Of a stretch of 64,000 nt of DNA, positions 1 through 9,079 are shown piece by piece. Origin of the DNA: Natrinema amylolyticus_A (GTDB lineage Archaea > Halobacteriota > Halobacteria > Halobacteriales > Natrialbaceae); contig NZ_JBHUDI010000011.1 in NCBI RefSeq assembly GCF_042678045.1, forward strand, positions 496,001-560,000, written 5' to 3'. The stretch's first letter is position 1, and each line of letters opens with the position of its first letter. A program made the translations under genes and the position numbers. Under the pieces are notes generated by a model, which ran no database searches, had not been told where the DNA came from, and was given only the letters and a program-made list of their open reading frames with translations.

Positions 1-1
1 G

Positions 2-523
2 CTGGTCGGGGAGCCAGAGGACGCGCCAGCCGGCCGTTGGTTCCGGACCGGCGACATCATCCACATCCGCCCCGACGGCTATCTCGAGTTTCGCGACCGC
101 GCGAAACAGCTCATCGTTCTCTCGACGGGCAAAAACGTCGCGCCTGGGCCGATCGAGGACGCCTTCGCCGCCAGCGAGGTCGTCGAACAGGCGATGGTCG
201 TCGGCGATGGCGAGAAGTTCGTCGGTGCCTTGCTCGTTCCCAACGAGGCACACATCCGATCGTGGGCCGAGGAGGAGGGAATCGACCTGCCCGACGAACC
301 ACAGGCACTGTGTGACGACGAGCGCGTCCACGGGTACGTCCAACAGGAGGTCGATCGAATCAACGAGGACTTCCAACCACACGAGACGATCAAGCGGTTC
401 GAACTCGTGCCCCGGGAGTTCACCGAGGAAAACGAGATGCTCACCCCGACGATGAAGAAGAAACGCCGGGTCATCATGGACCGATTCGAGGACCGCATCG
501 ACCGCATGTACGCGGACGCGTGA
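2..523 (+). CDS. AMP-dependent acyl-CoA synthetase, C-terminal part (5' end outside window)
   Basis: The frame is open from the first bases and ends at TGA 521-523, so only the last ~173 residues are present. It shows the C-terminal half of an adenylate-forming ligase: WFRTGDI followed by a DGYL stretch, then the hinge/lid region LSTGKNVAPGPIED with the catalytic-lid lysine further on (LTPTMKKKR). This family activates fatty or other carboxylic acids to acyl-CoA using ATP in the cytoplasm; long-chain (FadD-like) enzymes have this GKNVxPxPIE form. The aldehyde ferredoxin oxidoreductase gene starts 165 bp downstream on the same strand, which would suit an aldehyde to acid to acyl-CoA route, but that link is inference. 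Confidence 0.9.
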   Translation: MVGEPEDAPAGRWFRTGDIIHIRPDGYLEFRDRAKQLIVLSTGKNVAPGPIEDAFAASEVVEQAMVVGDGEKFVGALLVPNEAHIRSWAEEEGIDLPDEPQALCDDERVHGYVQQEVDRINEDFQPHETIKRFELVPREFTEENEMLTPTMKKKRRVIMDRFEDRIDRMYADA

Positions 524-687
524 GCGGCTGTCGTCGTGACGATCGGCACCCGTCTAGTCGCAGTCGACGATCGTTGCCTCGAGCGAGTTGGCCACGCTAT
601 CGCTGATCCGTGCGTTCCGTCCTCGAACGGCCGGGACGACCGCCGAAACCGATACCGTTTTGCGGCCGTGTCCACCAGTGTGGTAGT

Positions 688-2373
688 ATGAAACATACGC
701 GAGGACCACTATGTTCGATCGACGTCGGCAAACGGACAGCCGAGTCCGTGACTATCGACGACGTCCTCGAGTCGTCCATCGGCGGCCGGGCGCTCGGGAC
801 GAGACTCGCTCACGACCGGATTCCGTTCGACGTCGACCCGCTGGGTGCCGACAACCGGCTGTACTTCGCGACGGGGCCGCTCCAGCACTCGACGATGAGT
901 TTTACCGGCCGGATGTCGGCGACCGGCGTCTCGCCGCTGACCGACGGGCTGCTGTCGTCGAACGCCGGCGGCTTCCTCTCGCGGAACTTCACCGGGACGG
1001 GCTACAGCGCCGTCGAAATCACCGGCGCGAGCGACGACCTCGTGATCGTCCATGTCACCGACGAAGGCGTCGAATTCGAAGCAGTGCCCGACCTCGCGGA
1101 GGCGACCGTTCCCGAGACCTGTGCGTACATCGAGGACGAACACGGCCTCGGCTCGGAGCACACCGTCGTTATCGGGCCGGCCGGCGAAAACGAGGTCCGG
1201 TTCGCCTCGATCATGACCTCCGAGGAGCGGGCCTTCGGCCGCGGCGGGCTCGGTGCGGTGCTGGGCGCGAAAAACGTCAAGGCGATCACCTTCGACGGCG
1301 ACTCGACCCGCGAGGTCGAACTCCCGCCGCTGCAGATGGAGGTCCACGGCGAGGCCGCCAACTCCGACAGCCCGATGCGCGATCAGGGTACCACGTCGGT
1401 CACGGAGTACGCCAACATGGTCGAGGCCCTGCCAACCCGGTACTTCTCCGAACTCTCCTTCGAGGGGATCGAGGGCGTCAACGGCGACCGCGTCGAGGAG
1501 AAGAAATACAAGAAAGGCACCTGCTCGTCGTGTGCGTTCGCCTGCAAACTGCCGACCAGAGACGAGGAGTCCGGCCTCGAGACCGAAGGCCCCGAGTACG
1601 AGACGCTGATGGCGTTCGGCCCCAACTCGGGCGTCGACGATATTGTCGACGTGATGAAATCGAACAAGCTGTGTGACGAACTCGGGCTCGACACCATCTC
1701 TGCGGGCGACACCGTCGCGGCCTACCTCGCCAGCGAAGACGAGTTCGGCAACGCCGAGTTGATTCACGACCTCGTCGAGAAAATCGCCTACCGCGAGGGT
1801 GTCGGCGACCAGCTCGCGGACGGGATCGACCGCATCCACGACGACCTCGACGTCGAGAACTGGACGGTCAAGGGCATGGAGTTCGCCGCCCACGACGGCC
1901 GCACCTTGAACGGACAGGGCCTGGCCTTCGCGACCTCGAATCGCGGTGCTGACCACATGTACGCCGAGTTCTACCCCTACGAGTACCCGCTGGTCGACGC
2001 CGACGACGCCTTCGACAAGGCCGGGCTCGAGGGCAAACCGCCGAAAGTCGTCGAACTCGAGAACATCAACGTGATCAAAGACAGCGCCGTCCTCTGTAAG
2101 TTCTCGCGGGACTTCATCACCGAAGACCGCTTCGAGACGTTGCTCGACGCCGACTACGAGGAGTTGCTCGCGATCGGCGGCGAGATCGTCTCGCTCGAGC
2201 GTCACTTCAACAACCAGCGCGGCTTCGACCGTGACGACGACGCGTTGCCCTACGAGATTCCGGACTTCGAGCAGGGACTCGACGAGTACTACGACGAACG
2301 CGGCTGGAACGACGACGGGACGGTCCCCGACGCGGCACTCGAGGGGAACCAGGGCGCGCCGGCCGACGACTGA
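688..2373 (+). CDS. aor: Aldehyde ferredoxin oxidoreductase (tungsten/molybdopterin enzyme)
   Basis: This 561-residue protein is of the AOR family, which oxidises aldehydes to carboxylic acids with a tungstopterin cofactor and a 4Fe-4S cluster, passing electrons to ferredoxin. The N-terminal AOR domain includes the GGRALGTRL-type stretch and FATGPL near residues 60-70. The cluster cysteines are C279, C282 and C286 (GTCSSCAFAC), with the distal fourth ligand at C470 (VLCKFSRD). I chose ATG 688 because the alternative upstream start at 610 adds 26 residues unlike the family. Length is slightly below the usual ~600 residues. The substrate cannot be told from sequence. Neighbouring acyl-CoA ligase, thiolase and aldehyde dehydrogenase suggest a place in acid/aldehyde metabolism. 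Confidence 0.93.
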   Translation: MKHTRGPLCSIDVGKRTAESVTIDDVLESSIGGRALGTRLAHDRIPFDVDPLGADNRLYFATGPLQHSTMSFTGRMSATGVSPLTDGLLSSNAGGFLSRNFTGTGYSAVEITGASDDLVIVHVTDEGVEFEAVPDLAEATVPETCAYIEDEHGLGSEHTVVIGPAGENEVRFASIMTSEERAFGRGGLGAVLGAKNVKAITFDGDSTREVELPPLQMEVHGEAANSDSPMRDQGTTSVTEYANMVEALPTRYFSELSFEGIEGVNGDRVEEKKYKKGTCSSCAFACKLPTRDEESGLETEGPEYETLMAFGPNSGVDDIVDVMKSNKLCDELGLDTISAGDTVAAYLASEDEFGNAELIHDLVEKIAYREGVGDQLADGIDRIHDDLDVENWTVKGMEFAAHDGRTLNGQGLAFATSNRGADHMYAEFYPYEYPLVDADDAFDKAGLEGKPPKVVELENINVIKDSAVLCKFSRDFITEDRFETLLDADYEELLAIGGEIVSLERHFNNQRGFDRDDDALPYEIPDFEQGLDEYYDERGWNDDGTVPDAALEGNQGAPADD

Positions 2374-2415
2374 TCGCGCGAGGGCGACCGAACCCTCGAT
2401 CGAACTCGGTTTTAC

Positions 2416-3174
2416 TTACTGGATCGGAATCCGGGTCACTGATCGAGCCGGCGCTCTGATCGGAACGGTCGCGGCCGGCCGTTCGTCCGTGGCTCCCGTC
2501 TCGAGTTCCTCGAGGTGTCGCTCGATACCGTTGTGGTGTCCGGCACCGATAACTGCGACGACGTCGTGTCCTTCCTGGCGGAGTACGTGGAGTCGCTCTG
2601 CCATGGCGCGGTCGCGCCGGTCGATCAGCACGGCCGCGACCTCGGGGAGGAGCCACCGCAGGTGGTCGATCGCGGGCTGTACGTCATCGCCGCTCCGGAT
2701 ATCGCTGAGCGGCAGCGCCAGCATGTCGACCTGAGTAGCGTACTCCTCGTGCCCCATCGTTCCCATCCGGACCATGACCTTCGGGAGTATCTCCGGTCCG
2801 AGCTGACGCGAGAGTTCGGTGACGGTATCGGCGATCGGGTCGTCGATGAGCGCGACGTCGGTGTCCAGTTCGGCGGCGGTTTCGACGGCCGCTTCCATGT
2901 CGGTTTGTTCGGGATCGAGTCCGTACAGCCGGACGACCGTCCGCTGGATCGCCCGCAGGGCAGCGTAGGCTGGCGCGGCCATCGGTGGCAGCGTCCGCGC
3001 CAGTTCGGCCGGCCCCGAGCGGTCGCGCTGCTCGAGGCGCTCGAAACGTGATTCGTCGAGTTCGACGGCGACGAGGTCGGGCTCCCTCTCGCGGATCGTC
3101 GCCCGGACGCGGCGGCGGTGCGTCGGCGAGAAGTGAACGCTGGGGACGAAGGTGACGGTTCCGTGGTCGGACAT
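2416..3174 (-). CDS. TraB/PrgY-family protein
   Basis: The 252-residue product begins with the family's characteristic first strand and histidine (TFVPSVHFSP), followed by VAVELDESRF and, near residues 200-225, RRDRAMAERL and VIGAGHHNGI. These are the conserved glutamates and histidines of the TraB/PrgY/GumN fold, related to Tiki-type metalloproteases. In enterococci PrgY affects pheromone signalling; the role in archaea is not established. Many archaeal members carry C-terminal membrane helices; this one ends after the soluble domain with a polar tail, so it looks cytoplasmic. It is convergent with the aldehyde oxidoreductase gene (42 bp between stops). Confidence 0.85.
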   Translation of the reverse strand: MSDHGTVTFVPSVHFSPTHRRRVRATIREREPDLVAVELDESRFERLEQRDRSGPAELARTLPPMAAPAYAALRAIQRTVVRLYGLDPEQTDMEAAVETAAELDTDVALIDDPIADTVTELSRQLGPEILPKVMVRMGTMGHEEYATQVDMLALPLSDIRSGDDVQPAIDHLRWLLPEVAAVLIDRRDRAMAERLHVLRQEGHDVVAVIGAGHHNGIERHLEELETGATDERPAATVPIRAPARSVTRIPIQ

Positions 3175-3277
3175 CTCGGTCGACCGTTCATTGGCTACCG
3201 GCTTGAAGCTATGACCGTCCGTCGATCGATGCCGTGACCGTGGCTCTCGACCCGAATTTGTCTACTGAACCGCGGCG

Positions 3278-3601
3278 TTAGCTGTCCTCCCCATCCTCTT
3301 CGAGGTCGTCCGCCGAGAGCCGCTTGTCACCGCGAGAGGGTAGCGAGGTATCGTCGGCCCGCGAAGGGTGGATGTTGACGTTGTGCCCCCGATATGGGTC
3401 GGTCTCGGGATCGTAGGACAGCTCGCTGCGCTCGAACAGGTAGATGAAAAAGCCGATCACCGGGATGAAAAAGGTGATCGCCGCCCATTTCTTCGGCGGC
3501 TCGAGGCCGACCCGGCCGGCGTCGTAGTAGGCGACGCCGGTCAGCCCCAGATGCCAGACGAGCGGAATCCCCACGAGGACCGCCAGCAACAGCCGTTCCA
3601 T
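3278..3601 (-). CDS. Small membrane protein, PLDc_N-like (two TM helices)
   Basis: The 107-residue product has two hydrophobic helices (about residues 3-24 and 39-56, the second AAITFFIPVIGFFIYLF) and then a charged cytoplasmic tail ending in an acidic run. The pattern KWxxxxFxPxxGFxxYLxxR resembles the PLDc_N domain found at the front of cardiolipin synthases and as stand-alone small membrane proteins in haloarchaea. No catalytic HKD motif is present, so an enzyme role is not supported. It stands between the TraB-like gene and the thiolase on the same strand, with wide spacing and no sign of coupling. Confidence 0.75.
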   Translation of the reverse strand: MERLLLAVLVGIPLVWHLGLTGVAYYDAGRVGLEPPKKWAAITFFIPVIGFFIYLFERSELSYDPETDPYRGHNVNIHPSRADDTSLPSRGDKRLSADDLEEDGEDS

Positions 3602-3655
3602 ACGCGTGCTGACGCGCTCGAGCTACCTAAATCGCCGGTTGCCAGCTCGCGCGTT

Positions 3656-3690
3656 TTAGTTGACCTCGAACTCGATCGCCGCACCCTGTC
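3656..3690 (+). repeat. Duplicate of the thiolase gene 3' end
   Basis: These 35 bp repeat the last codons and stop of the neighbouring thiolase gene (3766-3800) with one mismatch, exactly 110 bp away in direct orientation. No coding frame runs through the copy. It looks like a local duplication scar. Confidence 0.85.
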
Positions 3691-3765
3691 GCAACCACCT
3701 TTTGTCTCGCTCGTCACTCCGTTCCTCGCTCGCAAAATCTGGACCAAAATCCCTGGCCAATCGTC

Positions 3766-4902
3766 TTAGTTGACCTCGAACTCGATCGCCGCACCTTGTC
3801 CGAAGCCGACACACAGCGTCGCCAACCCGAGGCCGCCGCCGCGTTTCCGGAGTTCGTTGATCAGCGTGACCGGCAGGCGGGCACCCGAGGCCCCAAGCGG
3901 ATGGCCGATCGCGATCGCGCCGCCGTTGACGTTGAAGATCTCGGGGTCGATACCCAGTTCGTCACGGGAGTACACTGCCTGGCTGGCGAAGGCCTCGTTG
4001 AGTTCCACTAGGTCGTACTCGTCGATGTCGCGACCGTTTCGCTCGAGCAGGCCCCGTGTCGCCGGGACCGGACCGATCCCCATCACGGTGGGGTCGACGC
4101 CGGCGACGTTGTTCATGCCGACTTCAGCCATGATCTCGAGGTCGTGTTCCTCGGCGAAGGATTTGCTCGTGACGAGCACGGCGGCAGCCCCGTCGGAGAT
4201 CTGGGAGGCGTTGCCGGGCGTGACGGTCCCGTCGGATTTGAAGACGGTCGGCAGCTCGGCGAGCGTCTCGGGGGTCGTGCCGGGGCGGAGTCCCTCGTCT
4301 TCGGTGATGGTTCCGGAATCGGTTTCGATCGGAACGATCTCGTCGTCGAAGCGGCCCTCCTCGGTGGCGTCGACCGCGCGTTGCTGGCTGCGGGCGGCGT
4401 ACTCGTCCTGTTGCTCGCGGCTGATATCGTACTCTTCGGCGACCTTCTCGGCGGTCATTCCCATCTGGAGTTCGCCAACGTTGTAGAGTTCGGCCATCCG
4501 CGGGTGGATGTTGCCCATGTTCTCTCCCATCGGGACGCGGCTCATGTTCTCGACGCCGCCGGCGATGATGGCCTCGCGGTTGCCGGCCGCGATGGCGTCG
4601 GACGCGGAGATAATCGCCTGCATCGAGGAGGCACACCACCGGTTGATCGTCGCCGCCGGCACGTCTTCGCCCAGCTCCGAAAGCAAGGCGATGACGCGGG
4701 CGACGTTGTTCCCCTGCTCGTCGCGTTGCTGTGCACACCCCCACATCAGGTCGTCGATCTCGTCGCTCGAGAGGCCCGTTTCCGCGAGGATCTCGTCGAT
4801 CAGCGGGACCGAGAGGTCTTCGCTGCGGACGTCGGCGAATACGCCGTCTTCTTTCCCCTGTGGTGTTCGGACCGCTTTCACGACGACTGGTGTCTGTGAC
4901 AT
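3766..4902 (-). CDS. Acetyl-CoA C-acyltransferase (thiolase)
   Basis: A 378-residue thiolase II-type enzyme. The nucleophilic cysteine is C90 in NRWCASSMQ, the conserved histidine lies in AIAIGHPLGASG near residue 335, and the second catalytic cysteine is in LATLCVGFGQG near 365. Thiolases cleave 3-ketoacyl-CoA with CoA, or condense two acetyl-CoA, in the cytoplasm; sequence alone does not decide the direction. Some archaeal thiolases form a complex with a small OB-fold (DUF35) partner encoded beside them; none is adjacent here. The start ATG 4902 gives the normal MSQTPVVVKAVRTP N-terminus. The 3' end is duplicated 110 bp downstream of the stop. Confidence 0.93.
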   Translation of the reverse strand: MSQTPVVVKAVRTPQGKEDGVFADVRSEDLSVPLIDEILAETGLSSDEIDDLMWGCAQQRDEQGNNVARVIALLSELGEDVPAATINRWCASSMQAIISASDAIAAGNREAIIAGGVENMSRVPMGENMGNIHPRMAELYNVGELQMGMTAEKVAEEYDISREQQDEYAARSQQRAVDATEEGRFDDEIVPIETDSGTITEDEGLRPGTTPETLAELPTVFKSDGTVTPGNASQISDGAAAVLVTSKSFAEEHDLEIMAEVGMNNVAGVDPTVMGIGPVPATRGLLERNGRDIDEYDLVELNEAFASQAVYSRDELGIDPEIFNVNGGAIAIGHPLGASGARLPVTLINELRKRGGGLGLATLCVGFGQGAAIEFEVN

Positions 4903-5084
4903 GGACTACCGAATGTCCCACATGCCCTTAAACCCGGTCGAACTCGAGTTCCTATGAAAGTCGTTTACGGCCACTTGGTGCCTGCTTGGTCCGATTTTCG
5001 ACGGAATCGACGCGGATCGTCGCCACCGACTCGCCTACCCCCTCGAGAACAACTCTTATCTCGAGTTGTTGGTAATACGCGGAC

Positions 5085-5738
5085 ATGGACGAGGACGGAG
5101 CGAACGCTGCTCGAGTCGATGGCGACACGGAACCGGGTGCCGACGACGCGGGAGCCGCCGACACCGACGGCCCCGATGCGACCAGCGATGGGTCGATGCC
5201 AGGCGTTCCGGACCCCGATCCCCAGGAGAACGACGTGCCCGATGACGTCCAGAAGTACGCCCGCTTCAAGAAGATGGACGGCGCCCAGTACGACCGGGTC
5301 AACGACTTCCTGCGCGACCGAACTTACATTACGGCCCGCGAGTGGGCTATCGCCCGCCTCTGTTCCGACTTCCGGACCGAGACCGGCGTCGAGATGACCA
5401 AGATCGGCGAGAACCTGCCCGACCTCGTTCCCTTCATGACCGACACCTACACCCCGCAGGCGGTCAACCAGGCCCGCGCGTCCTTCGAGGAGAAAGTCCG
5501 GATGGCCGGCGCGACGTTCCTCTACGGCGCGATGTGTGATTTCTTCACCGCCGAAGAACTCGACGACGTGATGTACGAGGCCACCGAGGTCGCCAAGTTC
5601 CTCCTCGAGGTCGAGGGCGTCGACCTCTCCGTCGAGGACGAACTCGAGGCCGAAGAGCGCATTTCGAGCGTCATGCGCGAGGTGCGCGAAGCCAGCGCGG
5701 AGCTCAGAGCGGAGGACATCGCCGAAACCGACGAGTAG
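5085..5738 (+). CDS. DUF5806-type haloarchaeal protein
   Basis: A 217-residue protein with a ~50-residue low-complexity acidic N-terminus (rich in D, A, G) and a helical C-terminal domain containing the stretches DVQKYARFKKMDGAQYDRVNDF and ITAREWAIARLCSDF. I recognise it as a conserved halobacterial family of unknown function (DUF5806). There are no membrane segments, cysteine clusters or nucleotide-binding motifs. It stands alone between the divergent thiolase gene and the aldehyde dehydrogenase gene. The start follows a short AT-richer stretch. No function is proposed. Confidence 0.75.
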   Translation: MDEDGANAARVDGDTEPGADDAGAADTDGPDATSDGSMPGVPDPDPQENDVPDDVQKYARFKKMDGAQYDRVNDFLRDRTYITAREWAIARLCSDFRTETGVEMTKIGENLPDLVPFMTDTYTPQAVNQARASFEEKVRMAGATFLYGAMCDFFTAEELDDVMYEATEVAKFLLEVEGVDLSVEDELEAEERISSVMREVREASAELRAEDIAETDE

Positions 5739-5832
5739 CGCCACGCTGGCGCCGTTCGAACCGCCGGCGGGCCACCGCTCGTTGCAGGTGCGCGTCTGCT
5801 CTTTTTGCTCGCTCGAGCGGTAGGCCGGCCGC

Positions 5833-7305
5833 ATGACCGATCTTCCCCTGACACCCGACGACGGCTGGGAGTCACTGTATCTGGCCGGCGAGTGGACCGA
5901 TGTCGGCGACCGGGACGTGATCTCCGACGAAAATCCATACACACGCGAGGCAATCGCGACCGTCCCGGCGGGCACCGAGGACGACGTCGACGCGGCCTAC
6001 GAGGCCGCAGCCGAGGCACAGGAACGGTGGTCCGCCCAGCCCCCGCAGGCTCGAGCGGGCGCGATCACCGCCGCGCTCGAGTTCGTCGGCGACCACCGCG
6101 CGGAGATCGCCGAGTTGCTGGCCGTCGAGTCCGGCAGCACGCAGGTCAAGTGCGAGATCGAACTCGAGACCGCCCGCGGCATCATGCAACAGGCGGCGAG
6201 CTACCCGTTCCGGATGGACGGCCAGCACATGGAGTCGATCACGCCAGGCAAGGAGAACGTCGCCGAACGGGTGCCCGTCGGCGTCGTCGGCGTCATCTCG
6301 CCGTGGAACTTCCCGTTGCACCTTTCGATGCGAGCGGTCGCGCCGGCGATCGCGGCCGGCAACGCGGTCGTTCTCAAGCCGGCCTCGAACACGCCGATCA
6401 CGGGCGGCCTGCTCCTCGCACGGATCTTCGAGGCGGCCGGCGTCCCGGAGGGGCTCATCAACGTCGTCCCTGGCCGCGGCTCCGAGATCGGCGATGCGGT
6501 TGCCGGCCACGAGATCCCACGGGTGATCGCCTTCACCGGCTCGACCGAGGTCGGCCGGCGCGTCGCCGAGCAGGCCGCCGGCACCTGCGCGCTGCCAGCC
6601 CTCGAACTCGGCGGGAACAACGTCCACGTCGTCACCGACGACGCCGACCTCGAGCGGGCTGTCGACGGCGGCGTCTTCGGTTCCTTCCTCCACCAGGGCC
6701 AGATCTGCATCTCGATCAACCGTCACCTCGTCCACGAGGATGTCTACGACGACTACGTCGACGCGCTCGCCGACCGGGCTGCCTCGCTGCCGACCGGCGA
6801 CCCGCGAGCCGAGGAGACGATCGTCGGCCCCATCATTGACGAGGGCCAGCGCGATCAGATCCTCGAGTACGTCGAGGGGTCGGTCGACGACGGTGCGACC
6901 ATCGAGACTGGCGGCGACCACGATGGGCTGGTCGTCGAGCCGACGGTCCTCTCGAACGTCGACAACGACATGGCCGCGGCCTGTAACGAACACTTCGGCC
7001 CCGTCGCGCCAGTGATCCCCTTCTCGAGCGTCGACGAGGCGATCGCCCTCGCTAACGACACGATCCACGGGCTCTCGGGGTCCGTTCACAGCGATAATCT
7101 CGAGCAGGCCCGACGGATCGCCGATGGGATCGACACGGGAATGATTCACATCAACGACCAGCCGGTCAACGACGAACCTCACGTCCCATTCGGCGGGATG
7201 AAACAGTCCGGCATCGGTCGGTACAACGGCGAGCAGATCCTCGAGGAGGTGACGACGACCAAGTGGCGCTCGGTTCAGCACGAGCCACGCGAGTACCCGT
7301 TCTGA
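5833..7305 (+). CDS. NAD(P)-dependent aldehyde dehydrogenase
   Basis: A 490-residue member of the aldehyde dehydrogenase superfamily. The cofactor-binding region has ISPWNFPLHL near residue 155 and FTGSTEVG near 235. The general base is E258 in LELGGNN and the nucleophile is C292 in GQICIS. The C-terminal FGGMKQSGIGR motif is intact. These enzymes oxidise aldehydes to acids; a benzaldehyde- or vanillin-type substrate is possible from the overall look, but this cannot be settled. It is followed on the same strand by an MFS transporter after 123 bp. Confidence 0.92.
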   Translation: MTDLPLTPDDGWESLYLAGEWTDVGDRDVISDENPYTREAIATVPAGTEDDVDAAYEAAAEAQERWSAQPPQARAGAITAALEFVGDHRAEIAELLAVESGSTQVKCEIELETARGIMQQAASYPFRMDGQHMESITPGKENVAERVPVGVVGVISPWNFPLHLSMRAVAPAIAAGNAVVLKPASNTPITGGLLLARIFEAAGVPEGLINVVPGRGSEIGDAVAGHEIPRVIAFTGSTEVGRRVAEQAAGTCALPALELGGNNVHVVTDDADLERAVDGGVFGSFLHQGQICISINRHLVHEDVYDDYVDALADRAASLPTGDPRAEETIVGPIIDEGQRDQILEYVEGSVDDGATIETGGDHDGLVVEPTVLSNVDNDMAAACNEHFGPVAPVIPFSSVDEAIALANDTIHGLSGSVHSDNLEQARRIADGIDTGMIHINDQPVNDEPHVPFGGMKQSGIGRYNGEQILEEVTTTKWRSVQHEPREYPF

Positions 7306-7428
7306 GGTCGAAAACCGGGCGACGACACGGGTCGATGATCGCCGCCGCGTCCCAGCGGCTCGCTGATTCCGTTCGCGACGGTCCACCGGTTTCGCAACGT
7401 TTGATAGCCGCTGCCAGCAATACCGTAC

Positions 7429-8586
7429 GTGTCCCGCGCTCGCCTCTTCGGGTCTCTCTGTGGCCTCGTCTTTCTGCTCAATCTCGCCCGGATCGTCTTC
7501 GCGCCGCTTCTGGACGTATTCATCGCCGAGTTCGCAATCGGCGAGGCGACCGCTGGGCTCATCGCGACGCTGGTGTGGGTCGGGAGCGCGTCCCTGCGAC
7601 TCCCGACCGGGTGGGTGCTCACGAAGGTCCCGAGACACCGCGTCGTCGTCGCTTCGGGTATCGTACTCGCAGCCTCTTCGGCGTTCGCCGCGACCGCGAC
7701 GACGGTTCCGCATCTCATGGCCGGCGCCTTTCTCATGGGCGTCGCCTCCGGCATCTACTTCGTCTCGGCGAACCCGCTTCTGAGCGAACTCTATCCGTCC
7801 CGCGTCGGCCGCGTCATGGGCATCCACGGGGCGGCCAGCCAGCTCGCCGCGGTGATCGCCGCACCGTTCGTCGCACTCTCGTTGCTCGTCGACTGGCGGC
7901 TCGCGCTGTGGGTGATCGCCGCCGGCGCGGCGCTCGGGACGGCTTACACCTGGATCGCTGCGAAAGGAACCGAGATGCCGACGGCGGGGCGTGCGGATCG
8001 GCAGTTCGTCGCCGGCGCACTCTCGGAGTGGCGTATCATCGTCACCGCGCTGGCACTCGTCGGCGCGGCCGTGTTCGTCTGGCAGGGCGTGTTCAACTTC
8101 TACGAACTCTACATGCAATCGAAAGGGCTCTCCGACCGAACGGCAGGCACGATGCTCACGCTCGTCTTCGCCGCCGGCGTGCCGGCGTTTTACGTCGGTG
8201 GCGATCTGGCCGACCGGTTCCCGCACGTCCCGTATCTGCTCGGCATCGTCGGGACGTTCGCCGCGTGTCTGGTCGCGCTGACGCTCGTTGAGGGCCTGTT
8301 CGCGCTGGTCGTGCTCACCGCCCTTCTCGGGTTCGTCGTCCACGCGCTGTTTCCGGCCGCGGACACGTATCTCCTCGATACGCTCCCCGATTCGACGCGG
8401 GGCAGCGCGTACGCCGTGTTCAGCTCCGTCTGGATGCTGACACAGTCGCTTGGCTCCTGGACCGTCGGGCTGATCCTCGAGCGCGGCTACGCCTACGACG
8501 CTGTGTTTGCCACCGCCGCGCTTTGCCTCGGCGTCTCGGTAATCGGCCTCGCCATCCTCGAGCGAGCCGGACGGCTGCCGAGCTGA
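7429..8586 (+). CDS. MFS transporter (12 TM)
   Basis: A 385-residue polytopic protein with about twelve hydrophobic helices, starting at GTG 7429. The loop between helices 2 and 3 has the family A-motif remnant (RLPTGWVLTKVPRHRV), and the second half repeats it (YVGGDLADRFPHV), as expected for the two six-helix halves of the major facilitator superfamily. It would act in the cytoplasmic membrane as a proton- or solute-coupled carrier of unknown substrate. A copy of the 82-bp hairpin repeat begins 22 bp after the stop and may serve as its terminator. Confidence 0.88.
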   Translation: MSRARLFGSLCGLVFLLNLARIVFAPLLDVFIAEFAIGEATAGLIATLVWVGSASLRLPTGWVLTKVPRHRVVVASGIVLAASSAFAATATTVPHLMAGAFLMGVASGIYFVSANPLLSELYPSRVGRVMGIHGAASQLAAVIAAPFVALSLLVDWRLALWVIAAGAALGTAYTWIAAKGTEMPTAGRADRQFVAGALSEWRIIVTALALVGAAVFVWQGVFNFYELYMQSKGLSDRTAGTMLTLVFAAGVPAFYVGGDLADRFPHVPYLLGIVGTFAACLVALTLVEGLFALVVLTALLGFVVHALFPAADTYLLDTLPDSTRGSAYAVFSSVWMLTQSLGSWTVGLILERGYAYDAVFATAALCLGVSVIGLAILERAGRLPS

Positions 8587-8607
8587 GGGCTCTCAACCAT
8601 CCGTTTC

Positions 8608-8689
8608 ATACGGACTCCTGTCAGTCATTTCCGGCGCATCCGCGACCCGTCCTGTGGATGCGCCGGTACATCGGTACAGCAGACCGTAT
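8608..8689 (+). repeat. 82-bp dispersed hairpin repeat, copy A
   Basis: The repeat starts ATACGGACTCCTGTC and ends with the imperfect inverse CAGCAGACCGTAT. In the middle it has a palindrome, CCGGCGCATCC pairing with GGATGCGCCGG. It is located 22 bp after the MFS transporter stop. Other copies are at 26376, 31549 and 40118. Confidence 0.85.
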
Positions 8690-8812
8690 CAGGACCAGGT
8701 CGCAGATCGATGGCGAACGCGATACATCTGCAGCGACAGCCGGGGCCAATGTCGGTCACTCACCGGTAACGGTTCGATCGCTGTCGCTCGAGGACTCCTC
8801 GAGACACGTTGG

Positions 8813-8831
8813 GAGGGCTGGGATTTGAACC
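8813..8831 (+). repeat. Partial copy of the tRNA-Leu 3' end
   Basis: 19 bp identical to the T-arm/acceptor part of the adjacent tRNA-Leu (8933-8951), exactly 120 bp away and in the same orientation. An inverted partial copy of the T-arm (GTTCAAATCCC) follows at about 8880. This is the kind of scar left by elements that integrate into tRNA 3' ends. Confidence 0.75.
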
Positions 8832-8929
8832 ACGCGAAGACGGTCGCTCTCGCTTCGCTCGAGCGCTGCGACTTCTCTAGTTCAAATCCCGCGTCTTACA
8901 CTCGTCACTCACGGATCGTTCGTGACGAG

Positions 8930-9013
8930 TGCGAGGGCTGGGATTTGAACCCAGGGACCCCTACGGGAGCGGGTCTTAAGCCCACCGCCGTTGGCCTGCT
9001 TGGCTACCCTCGC
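8930..9013 (-). tRNA. tRNA-Leu (anticodon TAA)
   Basis: A complete class II tRNA of 84 nt on the minus strand. The acceptor stem GCGAGGG pairs with CCCTCGC, the anticodon loop is CTTAAGA (anticodon TAA), there is a long variable arm as expected for Leu, and the T-loop GGTTCAAATCC is standard. The CCA end is not encoded, as is usual in archaea. Confidence 0.95.
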
Positions 9014-9079
9014 ACAGAAGGCAGTCAGTCGTTGTCCCGGGGTGGGGATGTGCGTTTCGGTGTGCGCTCGAGCCGAGAT

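Noticed and set aside
709..2205. 498-residue minus-strand reading frame
   Set aside because: It is antisense to the aldehyde ferredoxin oxidoreductase gene, which has clear family motifs; long antisense frames are normal in GC-rich DNA.
5872..8343. 823-residue minus-strand reading frame
   Set aside because: It runs antisense across two real genes (aldehyde dehydrogenase and MFS transporter) and is compositionally R/E/D-biased with no domain.
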